64,000 bases of DNA from Streptomyces prunicolor NBRC 13075 (GTDB lineage: Bacteria; Actinomycetota; Actinomycetes; Streptomycetales; Streptomycetaceae): the NCBI RefSeq assembly GCF_000367365.1, contig NZ_BARF01000014.1, positions 248,001 through 312,000 of the forward strand. Direction: 5' to 3'. Shown here in pieces: positions 49,647 to 58,142 of the stretch. The translations under genes were made by a program, and so were the position numbers. The number at the start of each line of letters is the position of its first letter. Within the stretch, counting starts at the first letter, position 1. The notes under the pieces were generated by a model that did not search any database, was not told the origin of the DNA, and was given only the letters and a program-made list of their open reading frames with translations.

Positions 49647-50437
49647 TACGCCGGGCGGGCGATCTCGGCGACCGCCGTGGAGATCCGCTGTTGCAGGTGC
49701 GTGGGCAGCGGCGCTCCATTGACCGAGTCGACGAGGTCCTCGGCCAGTTGATGGAGCTTGGTGTTCGTGTGCTGCGAGACGTCGACCAGGACGCTCCACG
49801 CGTCCTCGGGGCTGAGGGCGAAGGAGGCCATCAGGACTCCGCGGGCCAGGTCGATGACCGGCCGGGTCAGCATCGCGCGCTTGAGCTGCCCGACCTCGAC
49901 GCGCAGCTCCTCGGCCTCGTCGGACACGCCGTTCTCCTCCATCAGGTCGTGCGTCGTGGGGGAATGTCCGCGCCAGGCGTTGACCACGCCGTCGGCGGCC
50001 GTAGGTCCTGGCGCGTGGCTGAACAGCGACGACGTGTCGGTGAGCGCGAACAGCCTCTCGACCCCGGCGCTGACGGCCCGGACGCCGAGCGTCTTGCCGT
50101 CCGCCAGGGCGAGTCGGCGGACGGACAGCAGGACGTTGAGCCCGGCACAGTCGCAGAAGCCGACTCCGGCCAGGTCGAGGTCCAGCCCTCCGGGCGAACC
50201 GGCGAGTGCCAGCCGCAAGGCGCGCTGAACCGCTTCTTCCGTGTCGATGTCGATCTCCCCGGAGACCACGACGACCGTCCGGGTACCGGCCGGCTGCGTC
50301 ACGATCTTCAGGGAGGCGGAAACCGACAAGGGATCCACCGCAGGGACGGACAAGGTTTCCACCGCAGGGACGGGTGACACGGCACAGATCGTCCGGACCC
50401 CGCTCCTGAGAGGAGCGCTACGTTCGTGTTCTCGCAT
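49646..50437 (-). CDS. STAS-ANTAR fusion protein with Ala at the phospho-acceptor site
   Basis: A 263-residue fusion. The N-terminal half is an anti-sigma-antagonist STAS domain (TRTVVVVSGEIDIDTEEAVQ, LDLDLAGVGFCDCAGLNVLL). The C-terminal half is an ANTAR RNA-binding domain (LKRAMLTRPVIDLARGVLMA through VSQHTNTKLHQLAEDLVDSV). In SpoIIAA-like antagonists the motif is D-S-S-G-L with the second Ser phosphorylated; here it reads D-C-A-G-L (codon GCC). The protein should therefore be unable to be switched by that kinase. It could couple a sigma-factor partner switch to antitermination. The ATG at 50437 is chosen behind GGGAG. A 20-bp palindrome separates it from the divergent winged-helix gene. 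Confidence 0.9.
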   Translation of the reverse strand: MREHERSAPLRSGVRTICAVSPVPAVETLSVPAVDPLSVSASLKIVTQPAGTRTVVVVSGEIDIDTEEAVQRALRLALAGSPGGLDLDLAGVGFCDCAGLNVLLSVRRLALADGKTLGVRAVSAGVERLFALTDTSSLFSHAPGPTAADGVVNAWRGHSPTTHDLMEENGVSDEAEELRVEVGQLKRAMLTRPVIDLARGVLMASFALSPEDAWSVLVDVSQHTNTKLHQLAEDLVDSVNGAPLPTHLQQRISTAVAEIARPA

Positions 50438-50514
50438 GGCAGCCGCTCCCGAGGCATCCGCCCTGTTTTCCGCCTGGTCAAGTCTCACCCGCTGCAATTA
50501 GCGCGTCAAGATAT

Positions 50515-50534
50515 ACACGAAATCTATTTCGTGT
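50515..50534. promoter_or_regulatory. 20-bp palindromic operator
   Basis: ACACGAAA (50515-50522) and TTTCGTGT (50527-50534) are perfect 8-bp arms around TCTA. It lies between the divergent STAS-ANTAR and winged-helix genes, 38 bases before the latter, and is AT-rich against its surroundings. The winged-helix protein is the obvious candidate ligand. Confidence 0.78.
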
Positions 50535-50572
50535 CTCGGGATACGTGAAAGACGGGGCCTATGCTGGGGGGC

Positions 50573-50932
50573 ATGGACGGAGTATCCGAGACATACGCAG
50601 GGTGGACGTTCCTCACCAGCCATGCCCGAGTACTGGCCGCGATCGCCGATGACCACCGCACCCGCATCCGTGACATCGCCGTGCGGTGCAGGCTCACCGA
50701 AAGAGCCGTACAGAAGATCATTTCCGACCTGGAACAGGACGGCTATCTCAGCCACACGCGGGAGGGGCGGACCAACGCGTACCGGATCCAGCCGGGGACC
50801 ATCCTCCGGCACCCGGCCGAGGCCGGAATGACCGTCGAGGCGCTGTTGTCCCCCCTCGCGCAGCACGACGCGCAGCGCGAGCACTCGGCCGCGGCGCCCA
50901 CGGGTGAGCGGGACTCCGAACTCGCGGAGTGA
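50573..50932 (+). CDS. Small winged-helix regulator
   Basis: A 119-residue protein with a MarR/ArsR-like winged helix: FLTSHARVLAAIADDHRTRI, RDIAVRCRLTERAVQKIISD (recognition helix) and LEQDGYLSHTREGRTNAYRI (wing). The C terminus is a short helical tail. It probably binds the palindrome in front of it and controls itself and the STAS-ANTAR gene. The ATG at 50573 follows GGGGGG and lies 7 bases behind a TATGCT box; an ATG at 50561 is inside that box and less likely. Confidence 0.85.
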   Translation: MDGVSETYAGWTFLTSHARVLAAIADDHRTRIRDIAVRCRLTERAVQKIISDLEQDGYLSHTREGRTNAYRIQPGTILRHPAEAGMTVEALLSPLAQHDAQREHSAAAPTGERDSELAE

Positions 50933-50970
50933 CCCGCGGAGTTGGCGGCAGTCAAGAGGTGGCTCTCCGC

Positions 50971-51594
50971 CTACGTCAGGGCGCTTCGGACGCCGAGGGC
51001 GATGAGGACCGCCGACGTGACCTTGGCGGCCGTCTGCTTGAAGCGGGGTCTGCGCAGGGCGTGTGAGGCACGCAGGACGAGGAAGGTCCAGGCGGCGAGC
51101 CAGAGGGCGATGAGCAGCGCGTGGGCGGTGGCCAGTGCGAGGATCTGGCCGCCGAAGGGCTGGTGGGGCGCGATGAACTGGGGGACCAGGGTCAAGTAGA
51201 TGGCTGCCGCCTTCGGGTTGAGGACGTTGGCGAGCAATGCCTGGACGTAGACGGAGTCCGATCTCCTCGGCGGACGTGGGCGGTGGGCGACGGGTGTCGC
51301 GTTCGGGGTGGCCGACCGCCATGTCCATACGCCCAGGCCGATGAGGTAGACGGCACCGACGAGCTTGACGGCGGAGAAGGCCACGCTGGAGTGCATGACC
51401 AGGGCCGACAGGCCGGCTATGGCGAGAGTGGCGTGGATGTACAGGCCGGTGACCGTGCCGAGGATGACGGGAAGTGCCTGGCGGCGGCCGCTGCCGGTGA
51501 CGTGTTGGATCAGCAGGGCCAGGCTGGCTCCGGGGGTGGCGATCAGGGGAAGGACCGCCACCAGGAACCCGGCGAGGGCGTAGGGATGGACCAC
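50971..51594 (-). CDS. LysE/RhtB-family exporter
   Basis: A 207-residue membrane protein with about six segments. The family motif GPNxxL region appears as VLPLIATPGASLALLIQHVT near residue 15, followed by LGTVTGLYIHATLAIAGLSA and NVLNPKAAAIYLTLVPQFI, the highly conserved N-P-K-x4-F/Y signature. It should export an amino acid or homoserine-lactone-like compound using the proton gradient. The start is GTG. It follows the phosphoesterase gene by 28 bases on the same strand. Confidence 0.92.
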   Translation of the reverse strand: MVHPYALAGFLVAVLPLIATPGASLALLIQHVTGSGRRQALPVILGTVTGLYIHATLAIAGLSALVMHSSVAFSAVKLVGAVYLIGLGVWTWRSATPNATPVAHRPRPPRRSDSVYVQALLANVLNPKAAAIYLTLVPQFIAPHQPFGGQILALATAHALLIALWLAAWTFLVLRASHALRRPRFKQTAAKVTSAVLIALGVRSALT

Positions 51595-51622
51595 GATGCC
51601 TCCGGACCGTGCGAGCGGGTGA

Positions 51623-52363
51623 TCAGAGCACGACGCGGTAGTGGGTGGTCAGGCGCCGGTCGTCGGACAGGACGTGGAACGCGAGACCCGGCGGCTGGTC
51701 GCGGTCCGCGGCCTGATCGCCCTCCCAGGGCATGCGCAGGGTCCAGGTGATGGCCGGTGCGACGAGCAGAGGATGTGCGGCGAAGGTCGAGGCGGCCGCG
51801 GTGTGGGCGTGGCCCGTGAGGACGGCGGCGACCTGTGGATGCGCTTCGATCAGGTCGGCCAGTTGTCCGGGCTCTTGGAGCATGCCGGAGTCGGGCAGCG
51901 GGTGGTGGAGCTCGACCGGTGGCTGGTGGAAGGCGATCAGTGCCGTGGCGTCCTGCGGCAGTGCGGTGAGGGTGGCGTCGATCCAGGCGAGCGTGTCCGC
52001 GTCGAGGCGTCCCTCGTCGCGGCCCGGGATGGTCGAGTCGCACATCAGGATGGTGGTGCCGGCGATGTGGTGGACCTGGTTGACGGGGCCGGGGTCGGGT
52101 GCCTGGCCGAGCAGGGCCTTGCGGTAGGCCGGTCGCGCGTCGTGGTTTCCGGGGCAGGTCAGCACCGGGAAGGGGGCGGCCAGGAGCCGAGCCGCCTCCT
52201 CGTACTCGGCCTCCTCCCCGTGATCGGCTATGTCCCCGGTGACCAGGAGTGCGTCGACCGGGTGGGGCAGGGCTCGCAAGTAGTCCATGACGCGGGTGGC
52301 GCGTCGGATCGCCCTCTCGCTGCCGTCCAGGTGCAGGTCGCTGATGTGTGCGAGCAGTGTCAT
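51623..52363 (-). CDS. Calcineurin-like metallophosphoesterase (CpdA type)
   Basis: A 246-residue binuclear metallophosphoesterase. The five metal motifs are in order: LAHISDLHLDG near residue 4, LVTGDIADHGEE near 41, CPGNHDARP near 70, ALIAFHQPPVELHH near 142 and LTGHAHTAAA near 184. Relatives hydrolyse cyclic nucleotides or other phosphodiesters; the cAMP phosphodiesterase CpdA is the closest familiar type. It is the first gene of a two-gene operon with the LysE exporter and is divergent from the ABATE regulator across a nested palindrome. Confidence 0.93.
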   Translation of the reverse strand: MTLLAHISDLHLDGSERAIRRATRVMDYLRALPHPVDALLVTGDIADHGEEAEYEEAARLLAAPFPVLTCPGNHDARPAYRKALLGQAPDPGPVNQVHHIAGTTILMCDSTIPGRDEGRLDADTLAWIDATLTALPQDATALIAFHQPPVELHHPLPDSGMLQEPGQLADLIEAHPQVAAVLTGHAHTAAASTFAAHPLLVAPAITWTLRMPWEGDQAADRDQPPGLAFHVLSDDRRLTTHYRVVL

Positions 52364-52436
52364 TCCGTAGTCCCCTCCCGTGGCGGGCTCGGCCGCCGTC
52401 CTGTGCCGGGGTGGATGTCTCCACCCGCTCCGGCGT

Positions 52437-52464
52437 CTAACGGAAGTTTTCCGTTTACCGTTAG
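52437..52464. promoter_or_regulatory. Nested palindromic operator
   Basis: Outer arms CTAACGG (52437-52443) and CCGTTAG (52458-52464) pair perfectly, and an inner palindrome ACGGAA-gtt-TTCCGT (52440-52454) shares the left arm. The half-site ACGG(A/T) thus occurs three times. It sits in the divergent region between the phosphoesterase and ABATE-CGNR genes. Confidence 0.7.
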
Positions 52465-52535
52465 AGACCTTAGGGTGTGTGCGGGGATGTGATCAAGTGG
52501 TCGACGACCGGGCACGAGCGGGAAGGGGATGCCTT

Positions 52536-53162
52536 GTGGAGCGCTGGCTGGCACTGGAACTGGCGAGCACGATTCGCCACGACGGCGACGGCGGCGTCGC
52601 TGATGACCTGGCCACGGCCCAGGGAGCGACGCACTGGATCCGCGCCCAGCGTGATCTGCTGGCCGGCCATGTTCCGGCCATTCCGGTCGGCGAACTCGCG
52701 GCGGACGAAAACCTCAGGCTCGGGATCGTCGAGCTGCGGCAGGCGGTCAGGGCCCTGTTCGCCCGAGTGGTCAGTCCCGCTCCGCCCAGTCCGGCGGATG
52801 CCCATCGCCTGATGCCCGCCGACCAGGCGATGGCCCACCTCAACACGGCCGCCGCACGGGAACCGGTCGCCCCGCAGCTGGACTGGCCGGCCGAAGGAGC
52901 CCCCGCCGCCCGGCTGTTGTCGATGGAGAACGATCCGTACGTGCGGCTGCTCGCGGCCCTGGCCCGAGCCGCCATCGACTTTCTCAGCGGCCCGGAGCGT
53001 GCACAGTTGCGGTCCTGCACCGCGCCCCGCTGCGTGCGCTACTTCGTCAAGAGCCACGGGCGGCAGGAGTGGTGCAAGCCGTCATGCGGAAACCGGGCCC
53101 GAGCGGCCCGCCACTACAGCCGTCAGCGCGCGGCGGCCGATGGCGGCTCTGTCCCGTCCTGA
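52536..53162 (+). CDS. ABATE-domain regulator with CGNR zinc finger
   Basis: A 208-residue protein. The N-terminal ABATE (putative stress-response) domain includes LALELASTIRHDGDGGVADD and EDLRL-like NLRLGIVELRQAVRALFARV. The C-terminal CGNR finger reads LRSCTAPRCVRYFVKSHGRQ, then EWCKPSCGNRARAARHY, supplying four cysteines and the family's CGNR signature. Such proteins are proposed DNA-binding regulators. The GTG at 52536 is chosen for AAGGGG upstream. It probably controls the divergent phosphoesterase/exporter operon through the nested palindrome. Confidence 0.9.
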   Translation: MERWLALELASTIRHDGDGGVADDLATAQGATHWIRAQRDLLAGHVPAIPVGELAADENLRLGIVELRQAVRALFARVVSPAPPSPADAHRLMPADQAMAHLNTAAAREPVAPQLDWPAEGAPAARLLSMENDPYVRLLAALARAAIDFLSGPERAQLRSCTAPRCVRYFVKSHGRQEWCKPSCGNRARAARHYSRQRAAADGGSVPS

Positions 53163-53446
53163 TCGCCCACGGGAGACCCCGGGGCTGTGCCGACGGGTCC
53201 GCGTGGTGGGTCCCTCCCGCCTGATTCATCACCATTTATAACGTTCTGGCGTCCGAGGGTCATTGCTCTCGCACGTTTGTTTCAGGGTGCTCCGGGCGGG
53301 AAGGCGCCAGGGTGAGTGCTTCGGACAGGAGGCACGTCCGTGGGAGCCGGTGTATGCCGGATCGCGGGTGTGTTGCGCCTGTTCCGTGCGTGCGCGCTCC
53401 CATGGGGACCGTCCGTCGACAACCCCACAAGGGAGTTGTGAGCACC

Positions 53447-54250
53447 ATGGACACAGCCACAGCCACCGTCACCCGGAAGCGCCACCCGCACGACGACGCC
53501 CCTCGCACCGCCGCCGCCTTCGCGCGCCTCTCGCACCTGCCCGGCGGACCCGAACGGGACGCCCTGCGCGACGAACTCGTCCGCGTCTGGCTCCCCATGT
53601 CCGAGCGCATCGCCGGGCGCTATCGAGGAAAGGGCGAGCCCTACGAGGACCTGCGCCAGGTCGCGGCCCTCGGTCTCGTCAAGGCCGTCGACGGCTACGA
53701 CCCCGAGCGCGGCCACGCCTTCGAGAGCTACGCCGTGCCGACCGTCACCGGCGAGATCAAACGCCACTTCCGCGACCACATGTGGGCCCTGCACGTGCCC
53801 CGGCGCGTCCAGGAACTCCGCAACAGGGTGCGCGTCGCCCTCCGGGACCTCGCCGCCACCGGTTCGGACCGGCGCCCGAGCGTCGCCGAGCTCGCCGAGT
53901 ACACGCAGCTGAGCGAGGAGGACGTACGGGCCGGTCTAGAGGCGCTGGACAGCTTCACCGCGCTCTCGCTGGACGCCGAGACGCCCGGGGAGGACGCCGG
54001 GTTGTCGCTCGCGGGGCTGCTGGGGGAGTGGGACGCCGGATTCGACCTGGTCGTCGACCGCGAGGCGGTCAAGCCCGCCCTGCGGACACTTCCCGAACGC
54101 GAACGCACCATCCTCTACCTCCGTTTCTTCCGGGGCATGACCCAGAGCCGCATAGCGGAGCAACTCGGCGTCTCCCAGATGCACGTCTCCCGACTGATCA
54201 CCCACTCCTGCGCCACCGTGCGCGAGCGCGTCCTGGCCGACGCCGCCTGA
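53447..54250 (+). CDS. SigB/SigF/SigG-type group 3 sigma factor
   Basis: A 267-residue alternative sigma factor. Region 2 has GRYRGKGEPYEDLRQVAALG and YDPERGHAFESYAVPTVTGE; region 3 lies at LHVPRRVQELRNRVRVALRD. Region 4 has LRTLPERERTILYLRFFRGM, followed by TQSRIAEQLGVSQMHVSRLI. These sigma factors respond to osmotic, oxidative or developmental cues and are normally held by an RsbW/SpoIIAB-type kinase. No such anti-sigma gene is adjacent, but STAS and PP2C proteins are encoded nearby. The ATG at 53447 or a GTG three codons earlier may start it; a strong hairpin follows. Confidence 0.94.
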   Translation: MDTATATVTRKRHPHDDAPRTAAAFARLSHLPGGPERDALRDELVRVWLPMSERIAGRYRGKGEPYEDLRQVAALGLVKAVDGYDPERGHAFESYAVPTVTGEIKRHFRDHMWALHVPRRVQELRNRVRVALRDLAATGSDRRPSVAELAEYTQLSEEDVRAGLEALDSFTALSLDAETPGEDAGLSLAGLLGEWDAGFDLVVDREAVKPALRTLPERERTILYLRFFRGMTQSRIAEQLGVSQMHVSRLITHSCATVRERVLADAA

Positions 54251-54268
54251 CCGCGCCGGGGAGGGAGG

Positions 54269-54304
54269 CCGGCCGCCCCGCGGGAATGTTCTCGGGGCGG
54301 CCGG
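54269..54304. terminator. Strong terminator hairpin after the sigma-factor gene
   Basis: CCGGCCGCCCCG (54269-54280) pairs perfectly with 54293-54304 over 12 bp around a 12-base loop. There is no T-tract, as is common in Streptomyces. Confidence 0.75.
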
Positions 54305-54643
54305 TGGCGGGCTCACTGCCGAACCCTCCCGGGAGCGGTTGGGCAGTGGACGGCCCTCTTCGGACTACCGGGCTGGGCACGGTTCAAACAACGACCGGCC
54401 ACCTGGGCGGACGTGTCGCCCGGTGTGCCCGGGTGGTGACAGGCCGGTGGGAAAGGGGGGTTCGTCGCCGACTTCCAGGGGGTCGCCGTACCCTCAACAG
54501 CGCGGAACGCAGGGCGTGTTGGGCGGTTCCGGCGGTGGTCGGGGCGAGTGCGTACGGGACGTCCCGGCGTACCGGTATGCTCTCGACTGTTGTCTGACGG
54601 CAACTATGGTCGTGGGAGATCGTGCGGTGGGGAGGGCAGGGCC
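54305..54643. other. Intergenic region, no gene seen
   Basis: The 339 bases between the sigma-factor terminator and the receiver-phosphatase gene contain open frames with proline/arginine-rich translations only. The promoter of the signalling operon must lie here; I cannot identify it with confidence. Confidence 0.5.
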
Positions 54644-55870
54644 ATGGTGGTGCCACAGCCGCGGGCCGACGACCTGCTGTCGGTGGGTGGCGAAGGGGCC
54701 GGACCGGAACCCTGGGTGGCCTGGCAGCCCGCCGTCCTACTGGTCGAGGACGACGCCGGTGACGCGCTGTTGGTGGAGGAACTGGTCGCCGACAGCGCGC
54801 TGAAGATACGTCTGCAGTGGGTGCGGTCGATGGCCGAGGCCGCCGAGGTGCTCGCGGCCGATGTGCCGGACTGTGTCCTGCTCGACCTGCACCTGCCGGA
54901 CGCCCAGGGCCTCGAAGCGCTCTCCCGGGTACGCGCGGGCGCCGAGCGGGCGGCCGTCGTGGTCCTCACCGGCCTCGCCGAGGAGGAGACCGGACTGGAC
55001 GCCGTCGCCGCCGGCGCACAGGACTACCTGGTCAAGGGCCGGGTCGAGCCGGGCCTCTTCGGCCGGGCCGTGCGCTACGCGATCCAGCGCAAGCAGGCCG
55101 AGCGGGCGGCCGTGGCGCTCCAGGCCAGCAGCATGCAGGCCCAGGAGAACGCCCGCCTGGAACGGGGACTGCTGCCCCGCCCCCTGCTGCGCGGCGAGGG
55201 CGTCGAAGCGGTGGCCCGCTACCGTCCCGGGCGCGCGCAGGCGCTGCTGGGCGGTGACTTCTACGACATCGTGCAGAGCGTCGACGGCACCGTCCACGCG
55301 GTGGTCGGCGACGTCTCCGGGCACGGTCCCGACGAGGCCGCCCTGGGTGTGGCCCTGCGGATCGCCTGGCGCACGCTGGTGCTCAGCGGTGTCACGGGCG
55401 CCGAGCAGGTGGCCCGGCTGGAGGAACTCCTGGTCGCCGAGCGCGCCCGCAGCGAGGTCTTCGCCACCCTCGTCAGCCTCGTTGTCGCACCCGGCGCACG
55501 CACGGCCCGCGTGGTGCGGGCCGGACACCACGGCCTGCTGATGCGGGACGGCGGCCGTGTGGAGTGGGTCGAGGTGCCCGGCGGCCCGGCACTGGGCGTG
55601 GTCCCCGGCCACGCGGACTGGCCGGTCGAGAACCTGTCCGTGCCGACGGACGCCGCCGTGGTGCTGTTCACCGACGGCCTCTTCGAGGGGCATGTCGGAC
55701 GCGGCTCGGAGCGGCTGGGGGAGGACGGGCTGCTACGGCTCGCACGGGAACGGGCCGCACTGGCACCGGAGCCGTTCGTCGACGAACTGATCGCCTGCGC
55801 CGAAAGTCTGGCCGAGGCGCAGGGCGGCCTGGCGGACGACGTGGCCGTGCTGCATCTGCACTGGACATGA
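54644..55870 (+). CDS. Response regulator with PP2C-type phosphatase output
   Basis: A 408-residue fusion. The N-terminal receiver has VLLVEDDAGDALLVEEL near residue 31, the phospho-acceptor Asp in CVLLDLHLPDAQGLEAL near 82, Thr in VVLTGLAEEE and Lys in YLVKGRV. The C-terminal RsbU/SpoIIE-type phosphatase keeps all acidic motifs: LGGDFYDIV, GDVSGHGPDEAAL, LFTDGLFEG and LADDVAVLHL. It should dephosphorylate an STAS antagonist when its receiver is phosphorylated, freeing a sigma factor. GGGGAGGGCAGG precedes the ATG. It heads the kinase gene cluster. Confidence 0.94.
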   Translation: MVVPQPRADDLLSVGGEGAGPEPWVAWQPAVLLVEDDAGDALLVEELVADSALKIRLQWVRSMAEAAEVLAADVPDCVLLDLHLPDAQGLEALSRVRAGAERAAVVVLTGLAEEETGLDAVAAGAQDYLVKGRVEPGLFGRAVRYAIQRKQAERAAVALQASSMQAQENARLERGLLPRPLLRGEGVEAVARYRPGRAQALLGGDFYDIVQSVDGTVHAVVGDVSGHGPDEAALGVALRIAWRTLVLSGVTGAEQVARLEELLVAERARSEVFATLVSLVVAPGARTARVVRAGHHGLLMRDGGRVEWVEVPGGPALGVVPGHADWPVENLSVPTDAAVVLFTDGLFEGHVGRGSERLGEDGLLRLARERAALAPEPFVDELIACAESLAEAQGGLADDVAVLHLHWT

Positions 55871-55958
55871 AGCGGCAGCCGCCCCGGACATGATTCACGG
55901 CGCCGGAAATGAGCAGGTGGGACGAGAGGATGTCGAAACGAGACGAACGGTGAGGGAC

Positions 55959-57641
55959 ATGGCGGGCGGAACAGCGATCGGGCGCCGGTTGACGGTGCAG
56001 GGATGGTTCTTCCTGGCGCTGTCGCTCATGGTGCTGCTGGTGGTGATCGGCACGGCGATCGGCGCGAACCTGCTGAGCCAGACCGCCCGGGTCACCGACG
56101 ATCTGCTGCTGCGGGTCCAGCCCTCCCAGACCGAGGCGTACCGACTGCAGGCTGCCCTGGTCAACCAGGAGACCGGCATCCGCGGCTACGCGATCGCCGC
56201 CGACAAGCAGTTCCTCGCGCCCTACGTCAGTGGCCAGCAGGACGAGGCCCGCGCGGCCGCCCGGCTGCGCGGACTGCTCCGCGACCGGCCCGAACTGCTC
56301 GCCGATCTGAGCGCGGTGGAGCGCGGCGCAGCCGCCTGGCGGAAGGACTACGCCGAGCCCCTCGCCGCCGCCGTCACCCCCGGCCGGCCGCACGCCGTCG
56401 ACCAGGACACCGTGGACAGCGGCAAGCACGAGTTCGACCACCTGCGCACCCTCTGGGCGAAGCAGAACGCCGACCTCGCGAAAGCCGTGAAGGAGGGCCG
56501 CGCCCACCTCGCCCACCAGCGGACCGTACGCGACACCGTCCTCAGCGCCATGGTCGCCGGCTTCCTGCTGACCGGCATCGTCCTGGCCGTCCTCGTACGA
56601 CTGCTCGTGACCCGGCCCCTGGAGGCGCTGAGCAAGGCGTCGGAACAAGTCGCGGGCGGCGACTTCGCGCACCGCATCACCGGGGACGGCCCGGTCGACC
56701 TCACCGCGGTGGCCGGAGCCGTCGAGGGCATGCGCAGACGGATCGTCGCCGAACTCGACGCCTCCCGCGACCAGGAGGTGATACTGAGCCGACAGGCCGC
56801 CGAGCTGGACGCCCAGGCCGTCGAACTGCGCCGGTCCAACGCCGAGTTGGAGCAGTTCGCCTACGTCGCCTCGCACGATCTGCAGGAGCCGCTGCGCAAG
56901 GTCGCCTCGTTCTGCCAGCTCCTGGAGAAACGCTACGGCGACAAGCTCGACGACCGCGGCGTGCAGTACATCGACTTCGCCGTCGACGGCGCCAAGCGCA
57001 TGCAGGTCCTCATCAACGACCTGCTCACCTTCTCCCGCGTCGGACGCCTCGACGACACCCGGGAGAAGGTCGGTCTCGGCCCGGCGCTGGACAAGGCGCT
57101 GCGGAACCTCGCGGCGGCCGTCGAGGAGTCCGACGCCCGGATCGACCGGCCCGAGACCCTGCCCGAGATCGTCGGCGACCCGACACTGCTGACGATGCTC
57201 TGGCAGAACCTCGTGGGCAACGCCCTGAAGTTCCGCCACCCGGACCGCGCCCCGCACGTGACCGTCACCTGCGACCCCGACCCGGAGAACCCCGGCATGT
57301 GGCGCGTGTGCGTCACCGACAACGGCATCGGCATTCCCGAGGAGTTCACCGACAAGGTCTTCGTCATCTTCCAACGGCTGCACAGCCGCGACGCCTACGG
57401 CGGCACCGGCATCGGACTCGCCCTCTGCAAGAAGATCGTCGAACACCACGGCGGCCGGATCTGGATCGACACCCGGGCCGACGAGGGCACCCGCTTCTGC
57501 TTCACGCTCCCGTCCGCCGACGAAGTCGACGAATCCGCCGAAGGCATCGAAGCCACCGAGACCGCCGAGACCGCCGAGACCGCTGAGCCCGGCGACGGGA
57601 CCGGTACTTCCCCCTCCACAGACGAGAAGGCCCTGACATGA
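55959..57641 (+). CDS. CHASE3-HAMP histidine kinase
   Basis: A 560-residue membrane kinase. The first membrane segment is GWFFLALSLMVLLVVIGTAI; an external CHASE3-like sensor covers residues 45-195, and the second segment is LSAMVAGFLLTGIVLAVLVR. HAMP follows at RLLVTRPLEALSKASEQVAG. The dimerisation domain carries the His in FAYVASHDLQEPLRKVASF; ATP-site boxes are WQNLVGNALKFRHP, VTDNGIGIPEE and GGTGIGLALCKKI. The Cph1-like core fits its pairing with an Rcp1-type receiver, whose ATG overlaps its stop. The acidic tail has ETA repeats. The ATG at 55959 behind GAGGGAC is preferred. Confidence 0.94.
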   Translation: MAGGTAIGRRLTVQGWFFLALSLMVLLVVIGTAIGANLLSQTARVTDDLLLRVQPSQTEAYRLQAALVNQETGIRGYAIAADKQFLAPYVSGQQDEARAAARLRGLLRDRPELLADLSAVERGAAAWRKDYAEPLAAAVTPGRPHAVDQDTVDSGKHEFDHLRTLWAKQNADLAKAVKEGRAHLAHQRTVRDTVLSAMVAGFLLTGIVLAVLVRLLVTRPLEALSKASEQVAGGDFAHRITGDGPVDLTAVAGAVEGMRRRIVAELDASRDQEVILSRQAAELDAQAVELRRSNAELEQFAYVASHDLQEPLRKVASFCQLLEKRYGDKLDDRGVQYIDFAVDGAKRMQVLINDLLTFSRVGRLDDTREKVGLGPALDKALRNLAAAVEESDARIDRPETLPEIVGDPTLLTMLWQNLVGNALKFRHPDRAPHVTVTCDPDPENPGMWRVCVTDNGIGIPEEFTDKVFVIFQRLHSRDAYGGTGIGLALCKKIVEHHGGRIWIDTRADEGTRFCFTLPSADEVDESAEGIEATETAETAETAEPGDGTGTSPSTDEKALT

Positions 57642-58087
57642 CCCTCCCTGACGCGACCCCGATCGACGTCCTTCTGGTAGAGGACGATCCGGGCGACGAA
57701 CTGATGACCCGGGAAGCCTTCGAGGACAACAAGATCGGCAACACCCTGCACGTCGTCCGGGACGGCGAGGAGGCCCTCGACTTCCTCTACAAGCGCGGCG
57801 AGCACACCGACGCCCCGCAGCCCGACCTGATCCTCCTCGACCTCAACCTGCCGAAGTACGACGGCCGGCAGGTCCTGGAGCAGATCAAGTCCGACCCGGA
57901 GCTCGTACACATCCCCGTCGTCGTCCTGACCACCTCCTCGGCCGAGGAGGACATCCTGCGCAGCTACAAACTGCACGCCAACGCCTATGTCACCAAGCCG
58001 GTCGACCTCGACCAGTTCATCGCCGCGGTCCGGCAGATCGACGACTTCTTCGTACAGGTCGTCCGGCTGCCCCACCGCTTCGGCTGA
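57638..58087 (+). CDS. Rcp1-like single-domain response regulator
   Basis: A 149-residue receiver with no output domain. The acidic pocket is VLLVEDDPGDELMTREAFED, the phospho-acceptor Asp lies in LILLDLNLPKYDG near residue 68, Thr in VVVLTTSSAEED, and Lys in AYVTKPVDLDQF. This is the phytochrome-partner (Rcp1) class, which also occurs in phosphorelays. It is translationally coupled to the kinase gene by a four-base overlap and should be its direct phosphate acceptor. Confidence 0.95.
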   Translation: MTLPDATPIDVLLVEDDPGDELMTREAFEDNKIGNTLHVVRDGEEALDFLYKRGEHTDAPQPDLILLDLNLPKYDGRQVLEQIKSDPELVHIPVVVLTTSSAEEDILRSYKLHANAYVTKPVDLDQFIAAVRQIDDFFVQVVRLPHRFG

Positions 58088-58142
58088 GGGGCTAGGGTCG
58101 TTCGTAAGGAGTGACGAATCCGGTGTCGAGTTGGTGAGGGCC

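Noticed and set aside
55890..55958. Start of the histidine kinase at the ATG at 55890
   Set aside because: The ATG at 55959 has a GAGGGAC site and begins just before the first membrane segment; the extra 23 residues look non-coding.
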